Source: DASPJR01 sp035628505
GTDB lineage: Bacteria > Planctomycetota > SZUA-567 > H5-PLA8
DNA length: 48,144 nt
Direction: 5' to 3'
Assembly: GCA_035628505.1 (NCBI GenBank)
Contig: DASPJR010000151.1
Coordinates: forward strand, 1-48,144
The position numbers and the translations under genes are program-made. Each line of letters starts with the position of its first letter. Position 1 is the first letter of the stretch. A model generated the notes under the pieces. The model searched no databases, was not told the origin of the DNA, and saw nothing but the letters and a program-made list of their open reading frames with translations. This document shows positions 8,048 to 16,799 of this stretch, piece by piece.

Positions 8048-9930
8048 CAGTACCTCAACGTCACGCCAAAGAAGCCGGAGTAAAGTGTCTTATTCTTTTC
8101 GTAGAGATCACGGAATCCCGCTTCGGGCGTGAACCCCGCCAGCCCGCCCGTCAGGATGATCTGGTTGTTCAGCAGCGGCCGGTAAATGACGCCGAGGGAA
8201 TAGTCCCATCCCAGGGCGCGATCGATCTTGTTCTGCCCAAGCAGAAATTCGAGCGAGCTCGTGTTTGCAAACTGCAGATAATTCACGTTCGCGACAGCTC
8301 TAAGATTCGGAAGAATCTCGGCGTCGGTTCCGATATTGAACAGATGGATGCCGGGGTTCACAAAGCTCGCCTGGCCTTCATCTTTGCTCGCGGAAAGATT
8401 CGGCAGCAGCGAAAAACGGCTCTTCAGGAGCGTTGCTGAGTTTCCGGCTGGCAGGCCCTGCCGCACCCAGTAACTGAACTGCCCGCCGGCGAAATTCGGA
8501 TTGTCAAAGATCGCATCGAATCCTTCGGCTCGGCCGTCAGTCGGATTGCTGTCGCCTGAAGCATAAAAGTACGAGCCGCGGAAGCGCAGCCAGTCCATAT
8601 CATAGGAAAGTTCCAGCGCCGCCATCTGCGCGTTGATCCACGTCTCGCGTCCGGCGAGCGGGTTTTTGCTGTCGTGGCCGAAAGCCTGGTAGAACTGGTG
8701 CGAGATATTCAGCCGGCCGATGTGCCCGTTTCCACCAAAGCCGACATAGCCGACTTTGTTCGCGTGCTGCGGAAGACTGCCGATCGGCGAGGGCCGCACG
8801 AGCCGGCCGTTCTGATCGAATTCGAACGATTTTTCCTCGGAACTGAACGCAACGCTGCCGGTGATGTCGTAACCTTTGATCAGCGTGTCCTGCCGGATCA
8901 CGTTGGCGATGATGACGTTTTCGTCTTTGGATTCGAACGTCGTGTTCAGCCCTGAGTTTGTGTCCTTGTTGAGCATGCCGAACCAGGCGAGGTTGTACTG
9001 GATGCGGTTGCTCTCGTAGTTTCCAAACCCGCGGGCGCCGAGATTGTTGTCGGCGAAAAGGAATCCGCGGAAGTCCACGTTGAAGAACTGAATGCCGCCG
9101 CGCAGGGCCACGAAATCGTAGTTGTCCGAGAGGTCGGTGAGATGCTTCTCTAGAAAAAGTTCCTGAAACGCGAGCTGATAGTCGAGCCGGTCGGTGCCTT
9201 TGCGTGGATCGACATTCTCGACGTTCTTTTCGCCCGCATCAAAATAGTTCACATTGAACACAGGTGTTACGCGCAGCTCGTAGTCGCGCGGCTTGAAATC
9301 CGTTTCACCTTGAAAAAGTTCCATCTGCACGATTAGGTTCTGCTGGAGCACGAGCTGCTCACCCGTGCCGAAAAAAGCAAAACTGCCTGGCCGCTCGGTC
9401 GTGACGCCTGACGGCGTTGGAATATCGTGCGCTTCGAGGACCGTGTCCGATGTCCCGGTTACGCTGACAAAGATGTCCTGCCCGGCGATGGGGTAATCGC
9501 CCTTAAGGACATTTTGACGATACGGATTCTTGTAATCGCCTTTATCGCGCAGGGTGTTCTGCGGCATGCCGATGCGCCAGCGGTCGGGAATCGGTACCGG
9601 ATCACCGCGCCGCGCGTTGTACGGAGCGCGTGCAATTTTCGGTTTGTGCACGCGCGCTTTGGGCTTGAAGCCCGTCGCTCCCTCACGCGAACTGGCATAG
9701 AGATCGATCAATTCGGTCGTGTCCACATCCAGATCATGCGTGGCTCGCGGCAGCTCTTTCTTGTGCTCTTCCAGGAACAGATAAGGGTCACTCGGATCGG
9801 CTTCTGTGTCGTCCGCCGACACCCATGTGGCTGCTAGCAGCGCAGTTACGAGGGCGTGAAAGCACCACGTCCGGAAGGCAGACAGGCGTACGTCGCGCGC
9901 GGGCTGGCGCGTTATTGAGCAAATAGTCAT
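8047..9930 (-). CDS. Outer-membrane beta-barrel (porin-like) partner of the decaheme cytochrome
   Basis: A 627-residue protein with a basic N-terminus, a hydrophobic stretch and a probable signal peptidase site after residue ~39 (VSA/DD). From about residue 180 onward it shows alternating amphipathic strands with many aromatic residues, and it ends in an aromatic residue after a strand (GVTLRY), the usual C-terminal signature of outer-membrane barrels. No CxxCH motif is present, so it would be the sheath rather than the wire. It is the first gene of the two-gene minus-strand operon and overlaps the cytochrome start by one base. No clear Shine-Dalgarno precedes the ATG. It lies back-to-back with the ferredoxin-fusion operon, arguing for a shared purpose. 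The exact porin family is not recognised. Confidence 0.85.
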   Translation of the reverse strand: MTICSITRQPARDVRLSAFRTWCFHALVTALLAATWVSADDTEADPSDPYLFLEEHKKELPRATHDLDVDTTELIDLYASSREGATGFKPKARVHKPKIARAPYNARRGDPVPIPDRWRIGMPQNTLRDKGDYKNPYRQNVLKGDYPIAGQDIFVSVTGTSDTVLEAHDIPTPSGVTTERPGSFAFFGTGEQLVLQQNLIVQMELFQGETDFKPRDYELRVTPVFNVNYFDAGEKNVENVDPRKGTDRLDYQLAFQELFLEKHLTDLSDNYDFVALRGGIQFFNVDFRGFLFADNNLGARGFGNYESNRIQYNLAWFGMLNKDTNSGLNTTFESKDENVIIANVIRQDTLIKGYDITGSVAFSSEEKSFEFDQNGRLVRPSPIGSLPQHANKVGYVGFGGNGHIGRLNISHQFYQAFGHDSKNPLAGRETWINAQMAALELSYDMDWLRFRGSYFYASGDSNPTDGRAEGFDAIFDNPNFAGGQFSYWVRQGLPAGNSATLLKSRFSLLPNLSASKDEGQASFVNPGIHLFNIGTDAEILPNLRAVANVNYLQFANTSSLEFLLGQNKIDRALGWDYSLGVIYRPLLNNQIILTGGLAGFTPEAGFRDLYEKNKTLYSGFFGVTLRY

Positions 9931-10131
9931 GCGTTATGGCTTACGCTAGCTCTTAATTGAGAAACTTAAAGTGCCGTTCAGTACGCCAAATTTGACCCTA
10001 CTCCGTGAATGCAAACTCTTTGCGGATTTACTCTTGAATCGTGTCGTCCGCGGTTTACACCCACCATTCACGCACTTTGTGTTCACAGCAGCGGCCGCTC
10101 GAGCGGCCTGATGAATGCCGGATGGCAGTTA
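9931..10131. promoter_or_regulatory. Divergent intergenic region of the electron-transfer locus
   Basis: The two operons of the multiheme locus start outward from here, so at least one promoter for each must lie in this stretch if both are expressed. A TTGACC at 9991-9996 is a possible -35 for the rightward operon but has only a weak -10 at normal spacing. I see no strong operator palindrome. If the FHA gene starts at 10009 rather than 10132 the region is only 78 bases. Confidence 0.35.
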
Positions 10132-12195
10132 ATGCCCATTTACCTAGCCGTTCATAGTGGTCCAGCGACCTTAGCCAACAAAAAGGTCATGATGCCCAAA
10201 GCCGTGAGCATCATTGGCTCGTCGCCGGATGCCGATATTCCTTTTGTGGGCCTTGAAGGTCTTGCGCCGATGCATTGCAAGATCTGGCTTGACGGCCGCT
10301 CGATGAAGATCGAAGCGCTGTACTTCAATGCCGTCTCGGTAAATGGCAAGAAAGCCATCTCGCACCAGATCGAACTGAACTCAACCTTTCAGCTCGGCGA
10401 TGTTCTGACGCTGCGCTTCGAACATGTGCCGTCCAGCCAGCTTGCCACGAACACGGTGCTGCCCATCGCAGGCGATCGCCGACCGCCGACCGTGAAAGCA
10501 CTTCCGGAAGAAATAGCCGCGCAGAAAGCTGCCCGCGCCTTCGCCGAAGCGCCAACGGTGAAGTCTCCAGCCGGGCCCAAGCCGCCGGCAGCGCCGCCAA
10601 AGAAAGAACCGCCGCGCGCGATCGCCGAAGTGCAGCTTCCCTACGGCGAGGTGGTCACGCTCGAAGAGCTCAACCAGATAGCGATTTTCCAGGGCATGCC
10701 TGGCACGACGATGTCAAAGCTTCCGGGCTCGGTCGTGCGGCGGCGCTTCAAGGCTGGCGAAACCATTTGCCGCGAAGGCGAATACGGCTTTACAGCGTTT
10801 TATATTCTCGAAGGCCAATGCGAAGTGTTCATCGGCTCGCCGGTCGCGAGCGTAAAAAGCATCAAGCAGGAAGCCAATCGCAGCGGCGTGTTCGGTTTGC
10901 TTCGCGAGTTCAAGCACCGCCTGCTGGGCCGCAAGGCCGAAGCGGTGATCAACAAATTTCAGCGCAAGTTCATTCCCGTGGACGGACCCGAAGACCTGCC
11001 GCTGGACAACCCGATCGGTGTGCTGAAAACCGGCGACCTGTTCGGCGAGATGTCCTGCACCAGCCTGTACCCGCGCTCGGCCACCGTACGCGCTACGACC
11101 GACTGCGAAATGCTGGAGATGCTGGGCAATGTGCTGATCGCGCTGAAGGATAATCCTGCTTACAAGGTCCGCTACGACCGCGAGTACCGCAACCGCGCGC
11201 TCAGCCAGCATCTGCGCGGCGTGGGCATTCTCGCGGGCCTGGATGACGAGTTCATCGATCAGCTGAAAGAACGCGTCGAGCTCGTTTCATACAAGAAAGG
11301 CCAGGTCATCGTCAAAGAAGGCGATCCGGCCGATGCCTTCTTCCTGATCCGATTCGGAAACGTGAAAGTCAGCAAGCAGTACCCCGGCGGCGAAATCGTG
11401 CTCAATTACCTGGGCCGATCCGAATTCTTCGGTGAAATCGGCCTGATCCGCGGCGGCATGCGTACTGCGACCTGCACGGCGCTCGATCACGTCGAATGTG
11501 TCCGCATCAAGAAGCCGGACTTCGATTTCATGCTCAGCTGGTACGACGACATCCGCGAGAATCTCGAGAAAGCCGCAGCCGAGCGTGAAAAGGCGGCTTC
11601 GATCCGCAGCCAGAACGTCGCCAACGTCCAGCTCGATGATTTCCTCAACCAGGGTCTCATGCAGGCGCAGAGCCTCCTCCTGCTGGACTTAAAGAAGTGC
11701 ACTCGCTGTGACGAATGTGTTCGCGCCTGCGCCGACAGCCACGACGGCATCACGCGTCTGGTGCGTGAAGGTCTGCATTTCGACAGCTACCTCGTCGCCA
11801 CATCCTGCCGCAGCTGCCAGGATCCGGTCTGCATGCCGGGTTGCCCCGTCGGCTCGATCCACCGGCAGGAATCGATGGAAATCCTGATCGAAGACTGGTG
11901 CATCGGGTGCGGTCTGTGCGCGCGCAACTGTCCGTACGGCAATATTACAATGCATGCTTTTGCGGGCGATCCGGCGGAACATCCTTCCGGAGCCAAGCCC
12001 AATGCTGTGGCAGAAATGGCTGAGATCGTTAAAAAGGCGGCACCGAAGGAAAAGAAAAAGGCCGTCACCTGCGACCTGTGTCACGAGCTGAACGAGCCCA
12101 GTTGTGTGTACGCGTGCCCGCACGATGCCGCCTATCGAGTGGACGCGCGGAAGTTTTTCTCCAGTGGCGGCGATGTGGCGTCATCGAAGGTTTAA
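10132..12195 (+). CDS. FHA / two cyclic-nucleotide-binding domains / 16-Cys ferredoxin fusion protein
   Basis: A 687-residue soluble protein (728 if the upstream in-frame ATG at 10009 is used; this start is preferred because the FHA fold begins right after it, although no good ribosome-binding site marks either). Residues ~1-100 form an FHA domain (GSSPDADI strand, then MHCKIW). Two cNMP-binding domains follow (~180-345 and ~360-470), each with a phosphate-binding cassette: FGEMSCTSLYPRSATV and FGEIGLIRGGMRTATC, with the conserved Glu and Arg. The last third holds four Cys clusters (CTRCDECVRAC, CRSCQDPVCMPGC, CIGCGLCARNC, CDLCHELNEPSCVYAC), the layout of DmsB/PsrB-type subunits with four [4Fe-4S]. 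No signal peptide, so cytoplasmic. It heads the operon with a cytochrome-b-like protein and two multiheme cytochromes. Signal-gated electron transfer is inference. Confidence 0.9.
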   Translation: MPIYLAVHSGPATLANKKVMMPKAVSIIGSSPDADIPFVGLEGLAPMHCKIWLDGRSMKIEALYFNAVSVNGKKAISHQIELNSTFQLGDVLTLRFEHVPSSQLATNTVLPIAGDRRPPTVKALPEEIAAQKAARAFAEAPTVKSPAGPKPPAAPPKKEPPRAIAEVQLPYGEVVTLEELNQIAIFQGMPGTTMSKLPGSVVRRRFKAGETICREGEYGFTAFYILEGQCEVFIGSPVASVKSIKQEANRSGVFGLLREFKHRLLGRKAEAVINKFQRKFIPVDGPEDLPLDNPIGVLKTGDLFGEMSCTSLYPRSATVRATTDCEMLEMLGNVLIALKDNPAYKVRYDREYRNRALSQHLRGVGILAGLDDEFIDQLKERVELVSYKKGQVIVKEGDPADAFFLIRFGNVKVSKQYPGGEIVLNYLGRSEFFGEIGLIRGGMRTATCTALDHVECVRIKKPDFDFMLSWYDDIRENLEKAAAEREKAASIRSQNVANVQLDDFLNQGLMQAQSLLLLDLKKCTRCDECVRACADSHDGITRLVREGLHFDSYLVATSCRSCQDPVCMPGCPVGSIHRQESMEILIEDWCIGCGLCARNCPYGNITMHAFAGDPAEHPSGAKPNAVAEMAEIVKKAAPKEKKKAVTCDLCHELNEPSCVYACPHDAAYRVDARKFFSSGGDVASSKV

Positions 12196-12201
12196 GCAAG
12201 C

Positions 12202-13155
12202 GTGCTGATCGACAAGACACATAAACGCTGGGCGCTTTTTACCGCCGTCGCAAGCGGCGCTTCGCTGGGCATCTACGCGCTTCATGAAACGGCTCTGGCA
12301 GCCACCGGAAAAACGCCATCCGGCGGCAGCATCACCGGGCTGGTATACGGCGGTTTGGCTCTCGCGTTGATTCTCTTCTGCACGCTCCTGGGATTGCGAA
12401 AAGCCCTGCGCATCTGGCGACTGGGCAAAGCACAGACGTGGATGCGCGCCCATATCTGGTTAGGCCTGCTGACTGTGCCTCTGGTCTTCTGCCACAGCGG
12501 GATGAAATTCGGCAACAATCTCACGCTGGTTATCTCGATTCTTTTTGTCGTCGTGATTGTGTCGGGCGTGCTGGGGCTTATCCTTCAGAACGTCATTCCT
12601 GCCATCATGCTCGACCGCGTTCCAGCAGAGGCCACGTTTGAGCAGATTCCACACGTCTTTGAAATCCTGCGCACTGAAGCTGACGAGCTGATCACCGCCA
12701 CCTGCGGGTCGCTTGAAGAAACCAAAGTCGTTCCCAACCCCCCGCAGCCCAAGCGCGTCACCGTGATGATCAAGAAAGACGGCCCGGTGCAGGGAAAAGC
12801 ACCCGCACGCGAACGTGAAAAGCCAGGCCAGCCGCTTTCGGGCGCCGAGCCGCTGAAATCGTTTTACCTGCGCGAAGTGCGTCCCTTCCTGGCGTCTGGA
12901 TCGCTCCGTGGAAGCAAGCTGGCCAACACGCAGAATGCGACGGCCATGTTCGAATACACGCGCTCGCTTTGCCCCGCTCCGGTGCATACCGCCATCCGCG
13001 ATCTCGAATCAATCTGTGAAGAACGGCGGCAGCTTGCGGTACAGCTTCGTCTTCACGCGCTGCTGCACGGGTGGCTGTTCGTGCACGCGCCTCTGTCATA
13101 CCTGCTGCTGCTTCTGGTGATTGTTCATGCGATTATTGCTCCACTGAGGTACTAA
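12202..13155 (+). CDS. Haem-b-type integral membrane protein
   Basis: A 317-residue membrane protein starting with GTG six bases after the ferredoxin-fusion stop. Hydrophobic helices lie around residues 10-30, 43-65, 84-98, 107-133 and 290-315. Histidines within or at the ends of helices (H84, H98, H285, H289, H295, H309) could ligate b hemes, as in cytochrome b561/ferric-reductase-like families; a ~150-residue hydrophilic loop separates the last helix. This would be the quinone-reactive membrane anchor connecting the cytoplasmic iron-sulfur fusion with the periplasmic multiheme proteins encoded next. I recognise the general architecture but not a named family; heme ligation is inferred from position, not proven. 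Confidence 0.75.
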   Translation: MLIDKTHKRWALFTAVASGASLGIYALHETALAATGKTPSGGSITGLVYGGLALALILFCTLLGLRKALRIWRLGKAQTWMRAHIWLGLLTVPLVFCHSGMKFGNNLTLVISILFVVVIVSGVLGLILQNVIPAIMLDRVPAEATFEQIPHVFEILRTEADELITATCGSLEETKVVPNPPQPKRVTVMIKKDGPVQGKAPAREREKPGQPLSGAEPLKSFYLREVRPFLASGSLRGSKLANTQNATAMFEYTRSLCPAPVHTAIRDLESICEERRQLAVQLRLHALLHGWLFVHAPLSYLLLLLVIVHAIIAPLRY

Positions 13156-13211
13156 AGCGCGACTGGCGCAGCGGTCTGCGCCAGGGTATAGGTCAGGTCC
13201 GGAAACGTACG

Positions 13212-15041
13212 ATGGCTCGCAAGCTCTCAAGCGACAATCCGATCGAGCGGCAGAAAGCCTATGCCGAGCGGATTGATCATCAGTACTTTCTGCGCCCGCA
13301 TCCCTGGCGCACGTGGATGCGCAGGCTCTCCTGGAGTCTTCCGCTGGCGGGCGTGGGAGTGCTGGCCTGGTTGAGCCTCCAGCCGCGCGGCCAGGAACTG
13401 TTTCTGCCTGGCGCAATCTCCAGCCCGCATTCGATTTTCGGGCATCGCTGCGGCGAGTGCCATGAACAGACACGCGGCCAGTGGGGTGCGGTGAAAGACA
13501 CCAAATGCATTGCCTGCCACGACGCGCCCATCCACAGCGCCCAGACTCTTCACGCCAGCGGAAATATTCAGGAGCAGGTTATCGATGGCAAGGTCGTCAA
13601 GGTCAGCACGCCCAACTGCTCCACGTGCCACGCGGAACACCGCGGAAACACCGCGCTGACGCACAGCAACGATGCCGGCTGCATCCAATGCCACAGCGAC
13701 CTCAAGCGCGCTGACGGCAAAGAACCCACAGTTAAAGCGAAGATCACCAGTTTCGAATCGAAGCATCCTGAATTTGCGGTGCTGCGGGATATGCAGGTCG
13801 ATACCACGCCTTTCAAGCTCAACCACGCGCTGCACCTCGACCCCGCACAGGTAACCTGGCCGGCGGACGTGGTCGCCGGCGCGAAAGAAAATGTGGCGGT
13901 GCTCTGCATTCAATGCCACGAACCAGATCAGAGCCGCACATCGTTCAAGCCCATTTCCTACGAGAAGCACTGCGCCTCCTGTCACTCGATGGAAAAAATC
14001 GCCAGCGCGGTCGACCCGATCGGCAAAGTGAGTTTCACGCACGCCGCGCCGGCAAAAGTCGCAACCGAAATCCGCTCTGCGGTCGCAAATTATCTGATTC
14101 AACACGGTGGCAGCCCGGCGGCGCTTTCAAAGTTGGAGACAAAGTCGGCGGCTAAGGACGACGACGATCTGGATGAGAAAAAATCTGTGAAGCCTGCAGA
14201 CGCGAAAGTGGATCTGCGCACGTCCGAGCAGTGGGTGCACGACCATTACAGCCAGATGATCCAGCCGCTCTTCTCGCCGGAAAATGGGGAGAAGACGAAG
14301 AAGTCCTGCCTGAAATGCCATATTCCCGAAGGCGTCGATGAGAACGGGCTGCTCAAGATCTCCGCGCAGAAAATTCCGACCGTCTGGCTGAAGAAAAGCG
14401 TGTTCAACCATAACGCGCACCGGGCGCTCGACTGCCTGGCCTGCCACACGCAGGCGCCAAACAGCCAGTTCACCGGAGACGTTCTACTTCCCGGTATTGC
14501 AAACTGCCGGACTTGTCACTCCTCGAAAGGCGGAGCGCAGTCGCGATGCACGGAATGTCATCTCTATCATGATCGCGAGCTGCTGAAGCCGCAGGGGCGC
14601 CGATCGGTAGCGGACCTTGAAGAAGGGCTCGGTAACCAACCGGACCTTAGCCTTATCAAGCCGCGTATGCCTGCCGTGTACGAGGCGATGCGGCGCCAGT
14701 TTGACGAGAGCGAAAGCGCGCGCCGGCAGCAGCTTCGCGCCGAGTGGGACAGCTGGCAGGCAAAACAGAAACAGGAACTGGATAAGCGCGCCGCGGCCGA
14801 ACGTGCCCGTTTGACACCGCCCGTAACCGAAACGAAAACCACGCCCGTTCAGCCTGCGCCAATTCCGCCCGTTGCCCAGCCGGTGCCTCAGCCTGCGGCC
14901 GTGCCGGCAGTGACTCTGCAACCGCCGCAGAGCCGCCCTAAAATTGAGACGCCATTGTCGTGTCCGAACTGTAAAATGCGCTGGCCCGCCGATGCGAAGT
15001 TCTGTGGCCGCTGCGGCATCCGGATGAATGTGGCACCATGA
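13212..15041 (+). CDS. Ten-heme membrane-anchored cytochrome with C-terminal zinc ribbon
   Basis: A 609-residue protein. The ATG at 13212 is chosen because the open frame upstream overlaps the membrane-protein gene. A single hydrophobic segment near residues 38-57 follows a basic stretch and should act as an uncleaved anchor, leaving the rest periplasmic. Ten CxxCH motifs lie between residues 80 and 450 (for example CGECH, CIACH, CSTCH, CASCH, CLKCH, CTECH). A charged helix (~490-535) and a Pro-rich linker follow, then a two-knuckle zinc ribbon, CPNC at 584-587 and CGRC at 598-601. Its stop overlaps the next ATG (ATGA). Likely an inner-membrane to periplasm electron carrier. A zinc ribbon after a multiheme domain is odd because such ribbons are usually cytoplasmic. 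Confidence 0.88.
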   Translation: MARKLSSDNPIERQKAYAERIDHQYFLRPHPWRTWMRRLSWSLPLAGVGVLAWLSLQPRGQELFLPGAISSPHSIFGHRCGECHEQTRGQWGAVKDTKCIACHDAPIHSAQTLHASGNIQEQVIDGKVVKVSTPNCSTCHAEHRGNTALTHSNDAGCIQCHSDLKRADGKEPTVKAKITSFESKHPEFAVLRDMQVDTTPFKLNHALHLDPAQVTWPADVVAGAKENVAVLCIQCHEPDQSRTSFKPISYEKHCASCHSMEKIASAVDPIGKVSFTHAAPAKVATEIRSAVANYLIQHGGSPAALSKLETKSAAKDDDDLDEKKSVKPADAKVDLRTSEQWVHDHYSQMIQPLFSPENGEKTKKSCLKCHIPEGVDENGLLKISAQKIPTVWLKKSVFNHNAHRALDCLACHTQAPNSQFTGDVLLPGIANCRTCHSSKGGAQSRCTECHLYHDRELLKPQGRRSVADLEEGLGNQPDLSLIKPRMPAVYEAMRRQFDESESARRQQLRAEWDSWQAKQKQELDKRAAAERARLTPPVTETKTTPVQPAPIPPVAQPVPQPAAVPAVTLQPPQSRPKIETPLSCPNCKMRWPADAKFCGRCGIRMNVAP

Positions 15042-16720
15042 AAACGATGATGTTCGACCGCACAACCTTATTGGTGCTTCTCGCAAGCGCAGCGCTGCTG
15101 ATCGCCGTGAACGCGCTGCCTGACCGGAGCGTCGCTCGTGCTGATCCTAAAGGCATTAAATACACGGGCACTGCCTCATGCACGGGCTGCCACGGCGAAG
15201 ATTTCGACAAGAACAAGCCCGATGCAAAAAAGGCCAAAGAAGTCGACATCTGGAACCGGCTCGACCCGCATTCAAAAACATTTTCCGTACAGCTCACCGG
15301 CGAAGCGGCGCAGGCCATGGCCAAAAAGCTGAACATCGCGGATCCGACAACGAACGAGAATTGTCTCTCCTGCCACGCGCTCACAGGCCCATCCATGCAG
15401 ACGCCGCACAAGCGGGTCACGCTTCAGAAAGCCGACACACACACAGACCATCAGACCTTTGAAGGCGTCAGCTGCGCCGCCTGCCACGGGCCCTCCGGTC
15501 ACGACAAGAACACGGGATGGCTCGCGCCGCACAAGGATCCGGGCTGGACGCAGAAACAGCGCGAGGCGACGGGTTCGGTTGCGCTGTTCGATAAGGTCGG
15601 TCTCTATGACACCAAAGACCTGCGCCTGCGCGCGAGCTTGTGTTATTCGTGCCATGTCATCAATGACAGCGCATTGATCGCCGCCGGGCATCCGCACCGG
15701 CCGTTCGATGCGAACATCCTTTACACGCGTTACAAACGCACCTCGCACTTCCCCGGCGACAAGGACCCGCTCGCCGAATCGAAACTCTGGGCCGTGGGCC
15801 AGGCCGTAACGCTGGCCAATCTTGCGGCCGAAACGCGCGACGCCCTGAAAGCCAAAAAGGACGCGCCGCAGCTTGCTTTATTGAAGCAGCATCTGTTTGC
15901 TCACGCGCTGATGGTGCGGCAGATTGTCAGCGCCGATAGTGCAGCGCTGCAGAAGATCGACGCGCAGCTCGAGATCGTCGGCGAAAAAGGCCCTGACGCC
16001 TGGGATTCCGCGCTGCAGGTTTTGAACGAAGTCGGCACGCAACAGTCCGAAAAACTCAACGCGCAGAAGATCGATCGCGCCGTCGCCGAAGGCTTCTTGA
16101 AGGGCGTCGCAGCCGAGGCCAGCCAGGCCGCGGCCGCGGGTCTGCCCGGCGCTAATCAATTCATTTTCTCGCTGGCATCATTGTGGGGAAATCTGAAGGA
16201 TGCGGTGCCGGCAAATGATGAGCGCTTTACGAAAATCAAAGGCCTGGCCCGGGTTCTCCGTCCGCTGAACAACGACGAAAGCAAGTACGACGCGGCCGTG
16301 CGCGCTCAATTTCTTGCAGAAGCCAAAGCCGTCGCAGATCTTTTTCCGGGTGGCCAGTCGCTGCCGCTGAAAGCGCTGCCGAAGGATAGCTCGTCTCAAC
16401 CCGCGCCTGCGCCTGCGGTGGTTATCGCGCCCGAGCCGAAGCCTGATCCTAAGCCGCCGGTGACCGAGCCTGTCAAACCTGAGGTGGCACCAATCAAAGA
16501 GCCGCCGCCGCAAGTTGTGGCTGACACGCCGAAGGCCGCCGTCCCAGAACCGACGCGCCGGCGCGTGTATGAGGATTATTCCAAGCGTCCGCCCGTCCAG
16601 CCCGCTGAATACGGCAAGCAGCTCTTCTGCCTCGAGTGCGGGATGCAGTGGCCGCTGAGCACAAATTATTGCGGCCGCTGCGGACGCGAACTGCCGAAAT
16701 GGGAAGAGGTCAAGCCGTAG
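15038..16720 (+). CDS. Four-heme cytochrome (cytochrome c554-like) with C-terminal zinc ribbon
   Basis: A 560-residue protein whose ATG overlaps the preceding stop by four bases. An N-terminal signal or anchor spans residues ~9-27. Four CxxCH motifs begin at residues 48, 109, 146 and 202 in a layout like the cytochrome c554 family (first motif after YTGTAS, third within GVSCAACHGP). A helical middle region (~245-400), a long Pro/Glu/Lys-rich linker (~430-520) and a terminal zinc ribbon with Cys at 531, 534, 545 and 548 complete it. The ribbon closely resembles the one in the preceding cytochrome (FCLECGMQWP versus SCPNCKMRWP), so the pair probably arose by domain sharing or duplication. Likely a periplasmic shuttle of the same chain; an oxidoreductase activity like that of other c554 relatives is possible. 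Confidence 0.87.
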   Translation: MKTMMFDRTTLLVLLASAALLIAVNALPDRSVARADPKGIKYTGTASCTGCHGEDFDKNKPDAKKAKEVDIWNRLDPHSKTFSVQLTGEAAQAMAKKLNIADPTTNENCLSCHALTGPSMQTPHKRVTLQKADTHTDHQTFEGVSCAACHGPSGHDKNTGWLAPHKDPGWTQKQREATGSVALFDKVGLYDTKDLRLRASLCYSCHVINDSALIAAGHPHRPFDANILYTRYKRTSHFPGDKDPLAESKLWAVGQAVTLANLAAETRDALKAKKDAPQLALLKQHLFAHALMVRQIVSADSAALQKIDAQLEIVGEKGPDAWDSALQVLNEVGTQQSEKLNAQKIDRAVAEGFLKGVAAEASQAAAAGLPGANQFIFSLASLWGNLKDAVPANDERFTKIKGLARVLRPLNNDESKYDAAVRAQFLAEAKAVADLFPGGQSLPLKALPKDSSSQPAPAPAVVIAPEPKPDPKPPVTEPVKPEVAPIKEPPPQVVADTPKAAVPEPTRRRVYEDYSKRPPVQPAEYGKQLFCLECGMQWPLSTNYCGRCGRELPKWEEVKP

Positions 16721-16727
16721 TGCTACT

Positions 16728-16795
16728 CACCACAGAGAACACAGAGGACACAGAGGGAAGACTAAGCCTCCGTGTTCTCTGTGTCCTCTGTGGTG
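16728..16795. repeat. CACAGAG-type hairpin repeat between convergent genes
   Basis: Arms 16728-16755 and 16768-16795 are 28 bases each, pair with three mismatches and enclose a 12-base loop. The arms are built of ACAGAG units separated by AA or GG. It lies between the stop codons of the tetraheme cytochrome and the GlcG/HbpS gene and can fold as a strong bidirectional terminator. Half-copies of the same wording occur at 23025-23055 and 25775-25795, so it is a dispersed family rather than a one-off terminator. Confidence 0.75.
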
Positions 16796-16799
16796 AAAT

